Origin: an uncultured Acidobacteriota bacterium
GTDB taxonomy: Bacteria; Acidobacteriota; Blastocatellia; Pyrinomonadales; Pyrinomonadaceae
Direction of reading: 5' to 3'
Length of the DNA stretch: 64,000 nt
Assembly: GCA_937859595.1 (NCBI GenBank)
Contig: CALMAH010000030.1
Span: 1-64,000, forward strand
The position numbers were made by a program, and so were the translations under genes. This document shows positions 29,794-38,081 of the stretch, one piece after another. Numbering within the stretch: the first letter of the stretch is position 1; every line of letters starts with the position of its first letter. The notes beneath the pieces are model-generated. The model was not told the DNA's origin, searched no databases, and saw only the letters and a list, made by a program, of their open reading frames with translations.

Positions 29794-30477
29794 ATGAATA
29801 ACTTCTCTCAGGTGCCTCCGGATGCATCGGCTGCGCTCTATTTTCTTCCGGGACAATATCTGTTTGCCGATTTCAAGGAATCGTCGGTCTCTCTGAAAGC
29901 TCTTTCAAGTGACCAGGTTGCGAGAGCGTTTCGAAAAGTTCACACAGATACGGGATGGTTGGGCAAGCGAGTATTGCGATACCGAGAGGCTCCGGAAGGC
30001 AACGCTATCATCTCTTATGAACCGGCCGCGATTCGACGGATTACCATTTCGTTCACAGATAGAGGATTGGTTGAACTGGCAGTACCGCTTCCTGCACTTA
30101 TCCTGCTAGGCAAGGGGATCGAATATTACCTGTGGGCCGCCGTATCGACGCAGATAACAGCGAACACCAACCTCGCAGTCGCACCGTTGCCAAACATTGG
30201 TTCAGGCAAGATATGCTTCGGGAAAAATGAAGTTCCCGAGACCCACCCGTCTACTCTGTCTGACGTTTGGAAACTGATCTTCGATACTCCGTTCAACGCG
30301 GACCACACGGGCGATCGGTGCCATTCCGAGCCAGATGACATTCGCGATCTACTTTCGAAACTTGCGGCTGACAAAGTGAAGAAGTTTCCGAAGTCTGACC
30401 TGATCCTATCAACCACTACGGTCGAAGATGCATGGGAAACGATCGTTGAACAGCGGAGATACGACTCGCGTTTCTGA
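29794..30477 (+). CDS. E2-like protein, PRTRC protein B / Prok-E2_D family
   Basis: 227 residues. The VELAVPLPALILLGKGIEYYLW segment, followed by LAVAPLPNIGSGKICFGKNE, matches the PRTRC protein B pattern, in which a Cys-bearing loop lies where E2 ubiquitin-conjugating enzymes carry their active site. Cys141 is the candidate thioester residue. It is next to a JAMM protein and a ThiF-type E1, supporting a role in carrying or transferring the ubiquitin-like protein. Confidence 0.78.
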   Translation: MNNFSQVPPDASAALYFLPGQYLFADFKESSVSLKALSSDQVARAFRKVHTDTGWLGKRVLRYREAPEGNAIISYEPAAIRRITISFTDRGLVELAVPLPALILLGKGIEYYLWAAVSTQITANTNLAVAPLPNIGSGKICFGKNEVPETHPSTLSDVWKLIFDTPFNADHTGDRCHSEPDDIRDLLSKLAADKVKKFPKSDLILSTTTVEDAWETIVEQRRYDSRF

Positions 30478-30482
30478 ATAAT

Positions 30483-31163
30483 ATGGAACAGCTATCGTCT
30501 GGTTTGGATGCGGTTCAGTTCGCGTCGTCAACACCTTTCATCGGACATCGCATCGCAAAGGGACGGTTCGACCCGGTTGAAGCGATCCTCTACGAATATG
30601 TTTTAGCCGGAAACGGCGTTGTGCTAAAAGCTCATCGAGATGAATTCACGGTTTCAGTGCCGCTCGCCTACAGAGAGATTAAAGGACTTCCGGAAGCCTT
30701 TGTCGGGATCAAATGGCACAAGCCGAAAGTGGCTGGCCGCATCTGGGACGAAATATGCCTGCACGCGAAAGTCCATAATTCAAAAGACAACTTCAAGGAA
30801 GAACTCTATCTGATCTATTGGGACAAAGGGAGCGACTCTTGGAAGTGGTGCACTTCGGGCCGGGAGCGGACGTGGGCATCAACTATTGCGGATGACGAAA
30901 GGCCTGAATACTCGGAAGCTTGTATCGAGGTTCACACGCACCCGCTCGGCGCTTATCAGTTCAGTAGCGCTGATGACCGGGATGAATCAGGCAAATTCCG
31001 TATCTTCGGGATCATTGTGGATATCCATGATAAACCCAAGGTCAGATTCCGATGCGGGATATACGATCATCTTATCCCTATTCCATTTTCCTGGATCGGA
31101 CACCTTCCAAGCGGTGTTGTCGATCTTAATGAGGTCGAAGCTTTGCTTCAAATGATGTTGTGA
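30483..31163 (+). CDS. JAMM metallopeptidase, PRTRC protein A-like
   Basis: 226 residues. The zinc-binding signature HTHPLGAYQFSSAD (His151, His153, Ser161, Asp164) lines up exactly with the HxHx10D core of proteasomal Rpn11. Upstream residues 1-140 form a beta-rich unassigned domain. JAMM enzymes cleave isopeptide or C-terminal extensions of ubiquitin-like proteins. Its TGA stop overlaps the ATG of the next gene (TGATG). A likely task is trimming the YAGR tail of the ubiquitin-like protein or removing it from targets; this is inferred. Confidence 0.85.
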   Translation: MEQLSSGLDAVQFASSTPFIGHRIAKGRFDPVEAILYEYVLAGNGVVLKAHRDEFTVSVPLAYREIKGLPEAFVGIKWHKPKVAGRIWDEICLHAKVHNSKDNFKEELYLIYWDKGSDSWKWCTSGRERTWASTIADDERPEYSEACIEVHTHPLGAYQFSSADDRDESGKFRIFGIIVDIHDKPKVRFRCGIYDHLIPIPFSWIGHLPSGVVDLNEVEALLQMML

Positions 31164-32008
31164 TGGAAATCGATCTTAGCTTCTCGCAGGCCGCGGTTGT
31201 AATGCCTGTTGAATACAGCATCCTCCGGTTCATCGTTGTCGGTGCTGGCGGCACTGGCTCTTTTGCAGTTCCTGCAATTGCCCGGCTTATCTACGAACTA
31301 AAGCAGCAGCAAAACAAATCCGCGGAAATGCTGATCGTTGACCCGGACGTGGTGGAAAATGGAAATATTCCGCGGAGCAACTTCTGCTTTGCTGAAGTCG
31401 GACGATATAAGGCACAGACGCTTGCAGAGCGAGTTTCTACGGCCTGGGGAATAGAAACAAGTTTCTCGTGTGAAAGGTTCGATGCCGAGAAACATCTTAA
31501 AAGCTCGACTAGTGACTATCGGAGTCTGACGATCATCGTCGGTTGTGTCGATAATCATCTCGCTCGACGAGAGATGCATCGAGCACTTGATGAGTATCGC
31601 AGCTACGGTGATGCTTCGCGGGTCTGGTGGATAGACGGCGGGAACGGGAAGATATCAGGCCAAGTGCTGCTCGGTTCGACGACAAAGCGTCTTAAGGTGG
31701 AGCAATACTTCGCGGGAACTAGTATCTGCCGAGCACTACCAGCACCGTCACTTCAACATCCCGATCTCCTTCAATCAGAAAAAATTGAAGCCAAGAGCGA
31801 TGCATCGTGTCCTGAGCGCGTTCGTCTCGGTGAGCAGGGTCTTAACGTGAATCAGCGAGTGGCGGTCGAAATGGCAGAGATTCTTTCGTCACTGCTTTTG
31901 ACACGTACCCTCAAGCGATTTGCGGTCTATTTTGATCTTGAGAGCGGTACTACAAGATCCGCCTATTGCACTTCGGCAGCCGTATCTAGCGTTCAGCGCA
32001 TCTTGTAG
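31163..32008 (+). CDS. ThiF/E1-like adenylating enzyme (PRTRC ThiF)
   Basis: 281 residues from the ATG at 31163 (a GTG at 31160 is also in frame). The Rossmann motif VVGAGGTGS (25-33), the acidic LIVDPDVVENGN end of strand 2, the NIPRSNF arginine, and VGCVDNHLARRE match PRTRC-type ThiF enzymes. A conserved DASCPERVR gives a candidate catalytic Cys. E1 enzymes adenylate the C terminus of ubiquitin-like proteins. Translation is probably coupled to the JAMM gene. Confidence 0.88.
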   Translation: MEIDLSFSQAAVVMPVEYSILRFIVVGAGGTGSFAVPAIARLIYELKQQQNKSAEMLIVDPDVVENGNIPRSNFCFAEVGRYKAQTLAERVSTAWGIETSFSCERFDAEKHLKSSTSDYRSLTIIVGCVDNHLARREMHRALDEYRSYGDASRVWWIDGGNGKISGQVLLGSTTKRLKVEQYFAGTSICRALPAPSLQHPDLLQSEKIEAKSDASCPERVRLGEQGLNVNQRVAVEMAEILSSLLLTRTLKRFAVYFDLESGTTRSAYCTSAAVSSVQRIL

Positions 32009-32018
32009 GTCAAAAATA

Positions 32019-32339
32019 ATGTCGGAACTATTACCAAAAGAAATTGAAAGTGCTCTGCCACGGATCAGTAATCAAGAAGGGGACAAGAATCCGAACGTCT
32101 ATGCTGTATTCCAATTTCCACTGAGCGGATGGATATGGTTTGTGACAGAAGCCGATTCTTATGAAGACGATATTTGCTTCTTTGGTTATGTCGTTGGGCT
32201 TGAGCGCGAATGGGGATATTTTTGTCTCAGTGAATTGGAAACCGTTGACATCAACGGGCTCAGGGTCCGACGTGAGGTAGATCACGTCCCGAGGCCATTA
32301 TCAGAGTGTCTAAAACAATACGGCTTTTCTGAAAATTGA
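32019..32339 (+). CDS. DUF2958 protein
   Basis: 106 residues from the ATG at 32019; an upstream ATG at 31920 would lie inside the E1-like gene. The FPLSGWIWFVTEAD, DICFFGYVVGLEREWGYFCL and SELETVDINGLRVRRE pattern is the DUF2958 family, common on plasmids and integrative elements. Function unknown. Confidence 0.8.
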   Translation: MSELLPKEIESALPRISNQEGDKNPNVYAVFQFPLSGWIWFVTEADSYEDDICFFGYVVGLEREWGYFCLSELETVDINGLRVRREVDHVPRPLSECLKQYGFSEN

Positions 32340-32351
32340 GCGGCGGATAGG

Positions 32352-33734
32352 ATGCGAATGGAAACTCGAACATCTACCGAAATCACGGGCACGCAGGTGT
32401 TGCCATCGTTAACATCTTCGGTGCTTCGAAACGTCTTTGGCAGCACGCGGCAGGAGGACGCATCCTCGCACCAACTTTCCGGTGCTTCGAATGTTGAAGG
32501 GCCAAGTGGAATCGCCCGGGAAGCACTGGCTCGGCTGGAAACCAGAAAAGACCGAGCTGCGACGGAGTTGGGTATAGGTGCTGAAGAGGTCGAATCTCTT
32601 CCATTCGATCTATCGACATTGGAGAGCGAAGGCATCTTCATGAACATCGATTGTCGAGGGTTTGGTAGTCTCGTCCGGCAACTGGAATGGAAAACTCTCG
32701 GCGTTCAGCTACCTGAGAACGCGGCCGTCAGAGTGAGCCCGCCGCGAGCAGGCTTACTGCCTGATGTCTATCGGAATCGCCTGATGCGAGGAGCGGCCCA
32801 GGCCCACAACGCTCTCAACAAATTCGGCTTTAGGTTCACTCTTTGCGAGACGGTTTGGGGAACGAGCGAGTACAAGTGGATTCCCTGGACCGCGTTTGAA
32901 TCCTTCGAAATAGCATATCTCCAGGCCTGTGAAACTCTCGCCGCCGCAAAGAATGAGGTTCTATCGAAATACGATGAGATCATCGCCATCCTTCAGGACA
33001 GTTTCTATCAACTTGCTAGCGATTCTGCCGACAGGTTCGAGGCGACCAGTGATGACGCTTTTGATAGAGAGGAGTTCGTAAACGCGGTCGCCGCACAAGC
33101 CATCGGAATGGTTCCGACACGCGAGATGATACGCGATGGCCTCGTGATAACAATGAAGCCAAAAGTGATCATCCTGGGATCGGAAATGATCGCCGAACGA
33201 AACCTCGCAAAAACGCTTGCTCTCGAAACGACTCGTATCGATTCAGAGCAGACGAAGATCGACCTTGAGATCGATGCCAAACGCCTTATTGAAGAGATAA
33301 GGGTCGATGAGGTTGCTGCCGAAACACGCCGCGAGCGAGAGGTGAAGGAGCGTATCCGCGAGATGAAGATCGAGGCCGCCCAGCGTGAAGCAGAAGAGGC
33401 CGTATCTCCGATCAAGGAAGGCTTTGCACAGATAACTGCGAACATCTTTGAATCTGCTTCTGAAATGGCGGAACGAATGAAGGATGCGAAGTTTGTGTCG
33501 GGTTCATTAGCTAAACGCGCACGCCAGATGTGCGAATGGTACCAGTTGATGAACTTCACGGGCGACACATCCCTCGAAAACGTGCTCGAACAATTGCAGA
33601 CCGCTGCGGGCCGGGAAGCCAAGCAGCGGTCGCCAGAAGAGATGCGAACTGCTCTGAGCGATCTTCTTCGCATGACATCGGTCCATTCAAAGAGACTGTT
33701 GGATGAAGACCGGCTAACCGCACTTGAACTCTAG
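32352..33734 (+). CDS. Coiled-coil protein of unknown function
   Basis: 460 residues. Residues about 1-60 are Ser/Thr-rich; 90-250 is a mixed helical domain; 290-370 is a strongly charged, Glu/Arg-rich region predicted to be a long coiled coil. The C-terminal 80 residues are helical (AKRARQMCEWYQLMNF onward). No family recognised. The position before a recombination-mediator gene and AAA protein is reminiscent of operons where a coiled-coil protein partners an AAA ATPase, but this is inference. Confidence 0.6.
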   Translation: MRMETRTSTEITGTQVLPSLTSSVLRNVFGSTRQEDASSHQLSGASNVEGPSGIAREALARLETRKDRAATELGIGAEEVESLPFDLSTLESEGIFMNIDCRGFGSLVRQLEWKTLGVQLPENAAVRVSPPRAGLLPDVYRNRLMRGAAQAHNALNKFGFRFTLCETVWGTSEYKWIPWTAFESFEIAYLQACETLAAAKNEVLSKYDEIIAILQDSFYQLASDSADRFEATSDDAFDREEFVNAVAAQAIGMVPTREMIRDGLVITMKPKVIILGSEMIAERNLAKTLALETTRIDSEQTKIDLEIDAKRLIEEIRVDEVAAETRREREVKERIREMKIEAAQREAEEAVSPIKEGFAQITANIFESASEMAERMKDAKFVSGSLAKRARQMCEWYQLMNFTGDTSLENVLEQLQTAAGREAKQRSPEEMRTALSDLLRMTSVHSKRLLDEDRLTALEL

Positions 33735-33763
33735 ATCAGCGACATACGAGGCGCAATACAACA

Positions 33764-34180
33764 ATGGCAAACTTCGACCTGAGCAAATACATCCCGGTTC
33801 ATGCACGCATATCGGAATTCTATGAGAAGTATCCTGACGGCCGGATCGTTACGAAGATCATGAGACTTAACGAAGACAGCGGCTTTGTATGCATCAAGGC
33901 AAGTGCATTCCGAAACGGAGACGACGCGGAACCCAGCTCTACCGGACACGCCTTCGAGATCCGGGGACAGGGATATGTAAACACAACATCCTTTATCGAG
34001 AACGGTGAAACAAGTGCTGTGGGCAGGGCTTTAGCAAATCTTGGGTTCAAGATCGATAACGGAATCGCATCAAGAGAAGAGATGCAGAAGGTCGAAAGAA
34101 TGACCGAGGCACCTAAGCCGACCACTAACAACGGACGAAATGGCCACAACGGTCGTCTTGTCACACAATCCGTTTCTTAA
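33764..34180 (+). CDS. Phage-type single-strand annealing / recombination protein
   Basis: 138 residues. The RISEFYEKYPDGRIVTKIM start and the NGETSAVGRALANLGFKI ... IASREEMQKVE segment match small phage proteins related to Rad52/ERF annealing factors. The C-terminal tail (PTTNNGRNGHNG) is Asn/Gly-rich and disordered. It may act on single-stranded DNA of the element during transfer or integration. Confidence 0.65.
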   Translation: MANFDLSKYIPVHARISEFYEKYPDGRIVTKIMRLNEDSGFVCIKASAFRNGDDAEPSSTGHAFEIRGQGYVNTTSFIENGETSAVGRALANLGFKIDNGIASREEMQKVERMTEAPKPTTNNGRNGHNGRLVTQSVS

Positions 34181-34202
34181 AACACTTTCCAGTAAATAAA
34201 TA

Positions 34203-35822
34203 ATGTCTGAAATAGAAGCCGGTGCTGACAGCATCCGGAAGTTCCTGCATGAGCTCGATATTAGGATCAGAGCCCGATACCCGCTTATCGCTATCAATAC
34301 CTTCGAAGAAGACCGCGTAAGAGAGGCGTTGATCGATCTCGTCTTTCAGGATAGGCACAAGGAAAAGCCTCTCTATTTCTGGAGCCGTCCAAGCGGCCTT
34401 CAGAAGGTGGTTGATCCGAAAGAGGGACTTCTGAGTTCGCCCCAAACGATCGGCGATACGGAAGATCCCGAAAGTCTTCTTGGTTTTATTAGTGAGCAGA
34501 AGACGGGTATTTTCCTGTTGTGTGACTATGCTCCGTATATCTCACCCTATGGGCAGGAAGATCCTTTACTGGTTCGACGACTTCGTGAGATCGCATGGAA
34601 GCTTAAGTCGACGAAGGCCACCATTCTGTTTGTAGGACCAAACTTTCCTGAACTAAAGACGCTTGAAAAAGAAGTCACGCAGATAGATCTTGATCTTCCG
34701 AAGGAATCCGAGATCGAAGACTCGATAGAACTTCAGTTCGAGAACCTTCGTTCCAATGGTCTCGATATCAGCCTTACTAAAGAAACCCAGGATGCGTTGC
34801 AGCAGTCACTTCTCGGGCTCACCGCCGTCGAGATCAGCAATGTGGTAGCTAAAGCAGTCATCAGCTGTAATGGCCTGAATCAGGACTCGATCAATGTCAT
34901 TCTGGAGGAAAAGAAGAATGTCATCCGCGGCAGTGGCTCGCTTACCTACGTTCATCCCGAACCGGCAAGCAATCTGGGTGGCTACAGATCCCTTCGAGCC
35001 ATCCTCGAACGGGCAGCTTATACGTTCAGTCCCCGAGCAAAGGCCCGTCACGTCGAACCGTGTAAAGGAATACTGCTTGTCGGTCTCCCCGGTTGCGGAA
35101 AGGATCTCTGTAAACGTGTCGCTTCAAGCATTACAAATCGGGCTCTGCTAGATCTGGACTTCGGTTCGATCATGGGTGAGGGCGGAGGCGTCATCGGATC
35201 GTCGGCAATGTCGATAAAGCGGGCATTGTCTATCGCCGGAACGATCAAAGGCATCCTTGGCATCAGTGAGTTTGAGAAGGCCGTCTCCGGAATGAAGTCT
35301 TCGAACAAGACCGACGGCGGTGAAACGGCGCGAACCATCTCGTATCTTCTCAACTGGATGCAGGACAACCAGGATGTTCTTGTCTTCGCAACCGCCAACG
35401 ACGTCCGTGAACTCGAATCCGAACAGTTCCGGATCGGCCGATTTTCGTATATACACTTTGTCGATCTTCCGGAGACAGTGGACCGAAGGGAGATATTCCG
35501 GGTTCATCTGACTAAGAGAGCACTTGATGCCGAACACTTCGATCTTGAGAAACTTGTTGAAAAGAGCAAGGACTTCTCAGGTGCCGAAATAGAAGGTGCA
35601 GTAAAAGACGGAGTCCTTGAAGCCTTCATCGACGGCGACCGGCCAGCGGAAACCCGCGACATTATCAAAGCCGCCGAGAACATCACGCCAACAGCTCAGA
35701 TGATGAGCGAGAAGATCGAAGAGATCCGCAAATGGGCCCGGAACAATATCAAAGGCGTTGGTTCCCGGACAGAGAATACCGGCCTCGCCGGAAGCCGGAC
35801 CGATCGAATCTATGAACTCTAA
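34203..35822 (+). CDS. Ycf46-like AAA protein with altered Walker residues
   Basis: 539 residues. The N-terminal half (1-260) resembles the Ycf46 N-terminal region. The AAA domain starts at KGILLVGLPGCGKD and continues through the LLNWMQDNQDVLVFATAN sensor-1 region and a FRIGRF arginine finger to the FSGAEIEGAV helix. Two key positions are changed. The residue after Walker A Lys300 is Asp301 instead of Ser/Thr, and Walker B reads ILGISEFEK, with Ser355 instead of Asp before Glu356. Normal Ycf46 has GTGKS and WIDE at these sites. ATP may bind with swapped magnesium ligands, or the protein may be inactive. It is followed by Ycf35 and DUF2997 homologues. Confidence 0.83.
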   Translation: MSEIEAGADSIRKFLHELDIRIRARYPLIAINTFEEDRVREALIDLVFQDRHKEKPLYFWSRPSGLQKVVDPKEGLLSSPQTIGDTEDPESLLGFISEQKTGIFLLCDYAPYISPYGQEDPLLVRRLREIAWKLKSTKATILFVGPNFPELKTLEKEVTQIDLDLPKESEIEDSIELQFENLRSNGLDISLTKETQDALQQSLLGLTAVEISNVVAKAVISCNGLNQDSINVILEEKKNVIRGSGSLTYVHPEPASNLGGYRSLRAILERAAYTFSPRAKARHVEPCKGILLVGLPGCGKDLCKRVASSITNRALLDLDFGSIMGEGGGVIGSSAMSIKRALSIAGTIKGILGISEFEKAVSGMKSSNKTDGGETARTISYLLNWMQDNQDVLVFATANDVRELESEQFRIGRFSYIHFVDLPETVDRREIFRVHLTKRALDAEHFDLEKLVEKSKDFSGAEIEGAVKDGVLEAFIDGDRPAETRDIIKAAENITPTAQMMSEKIEEIRKWARNNIKGVGSRTENTGLAGSRTDRIYEL

Positions 35823-35837
35823 GAACGGAGAATCTCA

Positions 35838-36236
35838 ATGAGCAAATACATGACCTTTGAATCCCAGTCGTTCCCGAATCGCGAGTTGCTCCTCGAAGCT
35901 TTGGCCGAGTGTGGGTTCGCATCTCCCACTGTGGGAACCGATATTCCTCTCGAAGGATGGGATAAACGAGATCCCAAAACAGCCGACGTCGTGATCCGCC
36001 GACGTGAGGTGGCTGGGCGATCGCTCTTAGGGGATATCGGTTTCCAGAAAACTGCTAATGGGTATGTAGCCATTATCGATGATTTGGATCTTGCACATCG
36101 TCTTGGAAAAGACTTTGTCATCAGACTGCAAAACAGCTATCACGAAGCTGCGGCCCGGAAGATGGCCAAGAAACTTGGCGGCACCCTCATTAAAGAGCGA
36201 GTCGGAAAGACAATCAAGATCAGAGTGAAATTCTGA
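35838..36236 (+). CDS. DUF1257 (Ycf35-like) protein
   Basis: 132 residues. The pattern from YMTFESQSFPNRELLLEAL through VVIRRREVAG, to AARKMAKKLGGTLIKER is that of DUF1257/Ycf35, a small protein of cyanobacteria, plastids and mobile elements that usually sits beside DUF2997 and a Ycf46-type AAA protein. Function unknown. A GGAGAATC site precedes the start, 15 bases after the AAA gene. Confidence 0.85.
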   Translation: MSKYMTFESQSFPNRELLLEALAECGFASPTVGTDIPLEGWDKRDPKTADVVIRRREVAGRSLLGDIGFQKTANGYVAIIDDLDLAHRLGKDFVIRLQNSYHEAAARKMAKKLGGTLIKERVGKTIKIRVKF

Positions 36237-36251
36237 CATTAAGGAGAGAAT

Positions 36252-36446
36252 ATGCCTGAAATCGAATTCACCATCGACACCGAAAGCGGGAAATGCGAAA
36301 CCCAGATAAACGGTATTAAGGGGCCAGCGTGCGAGAGGAATGCCCAGCAGCTAAAACAGATACTGGGCTCTCCCGCAACGGACCAAAGGACGCCTGAGTT
36401 TCATGTAAAGGCCCAAACAAAACGGCAAGTGGGATCAAATGAGTAA
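36252..36446 (+). CDS. DUF2997 small protein
   Basis: 64 residues. Family features are visible: EIEFTID strand, then the INGIKGPAC motif with invariant Gly and Cys, and LKQILGSP helix end. Preceded by AAGGAGAG. In cyanobacteria it partners Ycf35. Its tiny size, conserved Gly-x2-Gly-x2-Cys and adjacency to a radical-SAM enzyme would fit a modified peptide or a cofactor-carrying protein; this is speculation. It overlaps the radical-SAM gene by eight bases. Confidence 0.8.
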   Translation: MPEIEFTIDTESGKCETQINGIKGPACERNAQQLKQILGSPATDQRTPEFHVKAQTKRQVGSNE

Positions 36447-37131
36447 CGAAATTGTTTTCTTACTGGAACCTGATGTCGGGCGAGTTACCGTTGAGATCTC
36501 GCAGGCCTCGCACCAAGCCGTTTACGATGTTGCGGATGATCTTGGGACGCGAGTGAATTTAAACTGCGCGAAGCCGGCCGAAAACTCGCGAAGAAACTTG
36601 CCCGTTCTCCCGCGTCAATGTAGTTCAACCAGGCAAACTGAATCAGACGAATTCTCTATTTGGCTTTACCGTCTTTACCATCATTCAACCGTTGACGGCC
36701 CCGGACGAAGAAGTGTGGTTCAAGTCAGTGGATGTTCAATTCGTTGTCCAGGATGTTTCGTTCCGCAAACACATGAACGGGAGAACGGAACGTTGATTTC
36801 GATTTCCACGATAGTTGACGAGGTAGTGGCGAATCGCGCTAAACATGACGGCGTGACAATATTGGGCGGCGAGCCGTTCGACCAATCGGAACAGGTCGCC
36901 GAACTTGTATCGAGACTGAACCTTCTGGGTTTCCACATAACGGTCTATTCCGGGTATACGATGGAAGTACTGATGCAGCGGAAGACGCCTAGTATTGACT
37001 ACATATTGACGCATATCGACTTGCTCATTGACGGGCCGTTCGTTGCAAGCGTGTCCGATCGGGCGAGTGAGTATCGCGGGTCACGGAATCAAAGGCTCAT
37101 CTTTGATCCTGGGCGATTGGGTAAACACTAG
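36439..37131 (+). CDS. NrdG-like radical SAM activase with N-terminal extension
   Basis: 230 residues. The radical SAM cluster motif CSIRCPGC (CxxxCxxC) and the GGEPFDQSEQV SAM-binding loop identify a small NrdG/PflA-type activase, complete through FHITVYSGY and LIDGPF. The first 45 residues (EIVFLLEPDVGRVTVEISQA...) look like a DUF2997 domain that has lost its Gly/Cys motif. No anaerobic ribonucleotide reductase (NrdD) is nearby, so the substrate is probably a protein or peptide in this module. It starts inside the end of the DUF2997 gene. Last gene of the long operon from 27257. Confidence 0.85.
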   Translation: MSNEIVFLLEPDVGRVTVEISQASHQAVYDVADDLGTRVNLNCAKPAENSRRNLPVLPRQCSSTRQTESDEFSIWLYRLYHHSTVDGPGRRSVVQVSGCSIRCPGCFVPQTHERENGTLISISTIVDEVVANRAKHDGVTILGGEPFDQSEQVAELVSRLNLLGFHITVYSGYTMEVLMQRKTPSIDYILTHIDLLIDGPFVASVSDRASEYRGSRNQRLIFDPGRLGKH

Positions 37132-37175
37132 ATGATCGGCGTTGTTCGGGCGACTCGACCGGTAGAAGGCACTTT

Positions 37176-38081
37176 CTATTGTCCCTTTCCTAGCACCTTC
37201 TCAAGCTTCTCTAACTGCTCGTTGTATTTTGCGTAGTTGGTTTCGTGGAGTCTTCGCAAGTTCTGCATTTTCCATTGCACGGACGGGAATGATTCGAAGT
37301 CGTAAATATCCCATCTAGGGGCTAATCTCTTTACGCTAAGGATGAATTCGCGATCTTCATCCGTGAGATCTTTATCGACCGTTTTGATTAGTGTATTGCG
37401 AGTCTCTTCAAATTCGTCGTATGTGAACTCTTCGACTGCCATTCCAACAAAGTGATTTTCGAACGTATTTCTCTGATCTAGCTTCGTTGGGTTGAGTACC
37501 TCGTGAATTGGCCTATCGCTGGAAAGTATTGCGAGAAGAAGCCCCGTTTTCACATCGTCGGAAAATCCTTCATTGTCGAGCAAATATTTCACGTCGAATA
37601 GATCTCGAGGATGCTGGCGATCGAGAGCAGCACAAAGTTTACCGCCATAAAGCTGTCCGATCGGCATTACCGAGATCTCGCAAAATGAGTCGAATTCCTC
37701 TTGTGCCCTAGAGCATAAAACAATGGGTTCCGGGCGCACAATTGAGCCGCGATTCACAAGATTCACTTCCAGCTTGATGATGACGCCTTGCGAAGAGATC
37801 AAAAGCTTCCCGAATCCGGTTCGATCGGTTACTCTTGCGTTTTTTACGACTCGTTCCACGCTCCCTTTGATCCGCAGCAGTGCGGCCTTAATGTTTGCGA
37901 GCGATGTTTGTCGATCTTCAATTGGAATGTAAGTTAGATCGATATCCACGGATAGCCTCGGCATCTCCCGCACAAAAAGATTGATCGCGGTGCCTCCGTG
38001 CAGAGCCAGGCTTTCCTCCTTGGCAACCTCTGGTAGTACGCTTAAAAGAAGTGAAACTTGTCGTCTATATGCTTGTTCCAT
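37176..38081 (-). CDS. abiEii: AbiEii nucleotidyltransferase toxin
   Basis: 301 residues. The nucleotidyltransferase motif LHGGTAINLFV, followed by LSVDIDLTY (Asp-x-Asp), defines the AbiEii/AbiGii/MenT superfamily; DRQHPRDLFDVKYLL is a further conserved family block. Characterised members add nucleotides to RNA such as tRNA 3' ends, stopping translation. The gene overlaps its upstream antitoxin partner by 17 bases. It converges on the radical-SAM gene. Such pairs stabilise mobile elements and can block phages. Confidence 0.88.
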   Translation of the reverse strand: MEQAYRRQVSLLLSVLPEVAKEESLALHGGTAINLFVREMPRLSVDIDLTYIPIEDRQTSLANIKAALLRIKGSVERVVKNARVTDRTGFGKLLISSQGVIIKLEVNLVNRGSIVRPEPIVLCSRAQEEFDSFCEISVMPIGQLYGGKLCAALDRQHPRDLFDVKYLLDNEGFSDDVKTGLLLAILSSDRPIHEVLNPTKLDQRNTFENHFVGMAVEEFTYDEFEETRNTLIKTVDKDLTDEDREFILSVKRLAPRWDIYDFESFPSVQWKMQNLRRLHETNYAKYNEQLEKLEKVLGKGQ

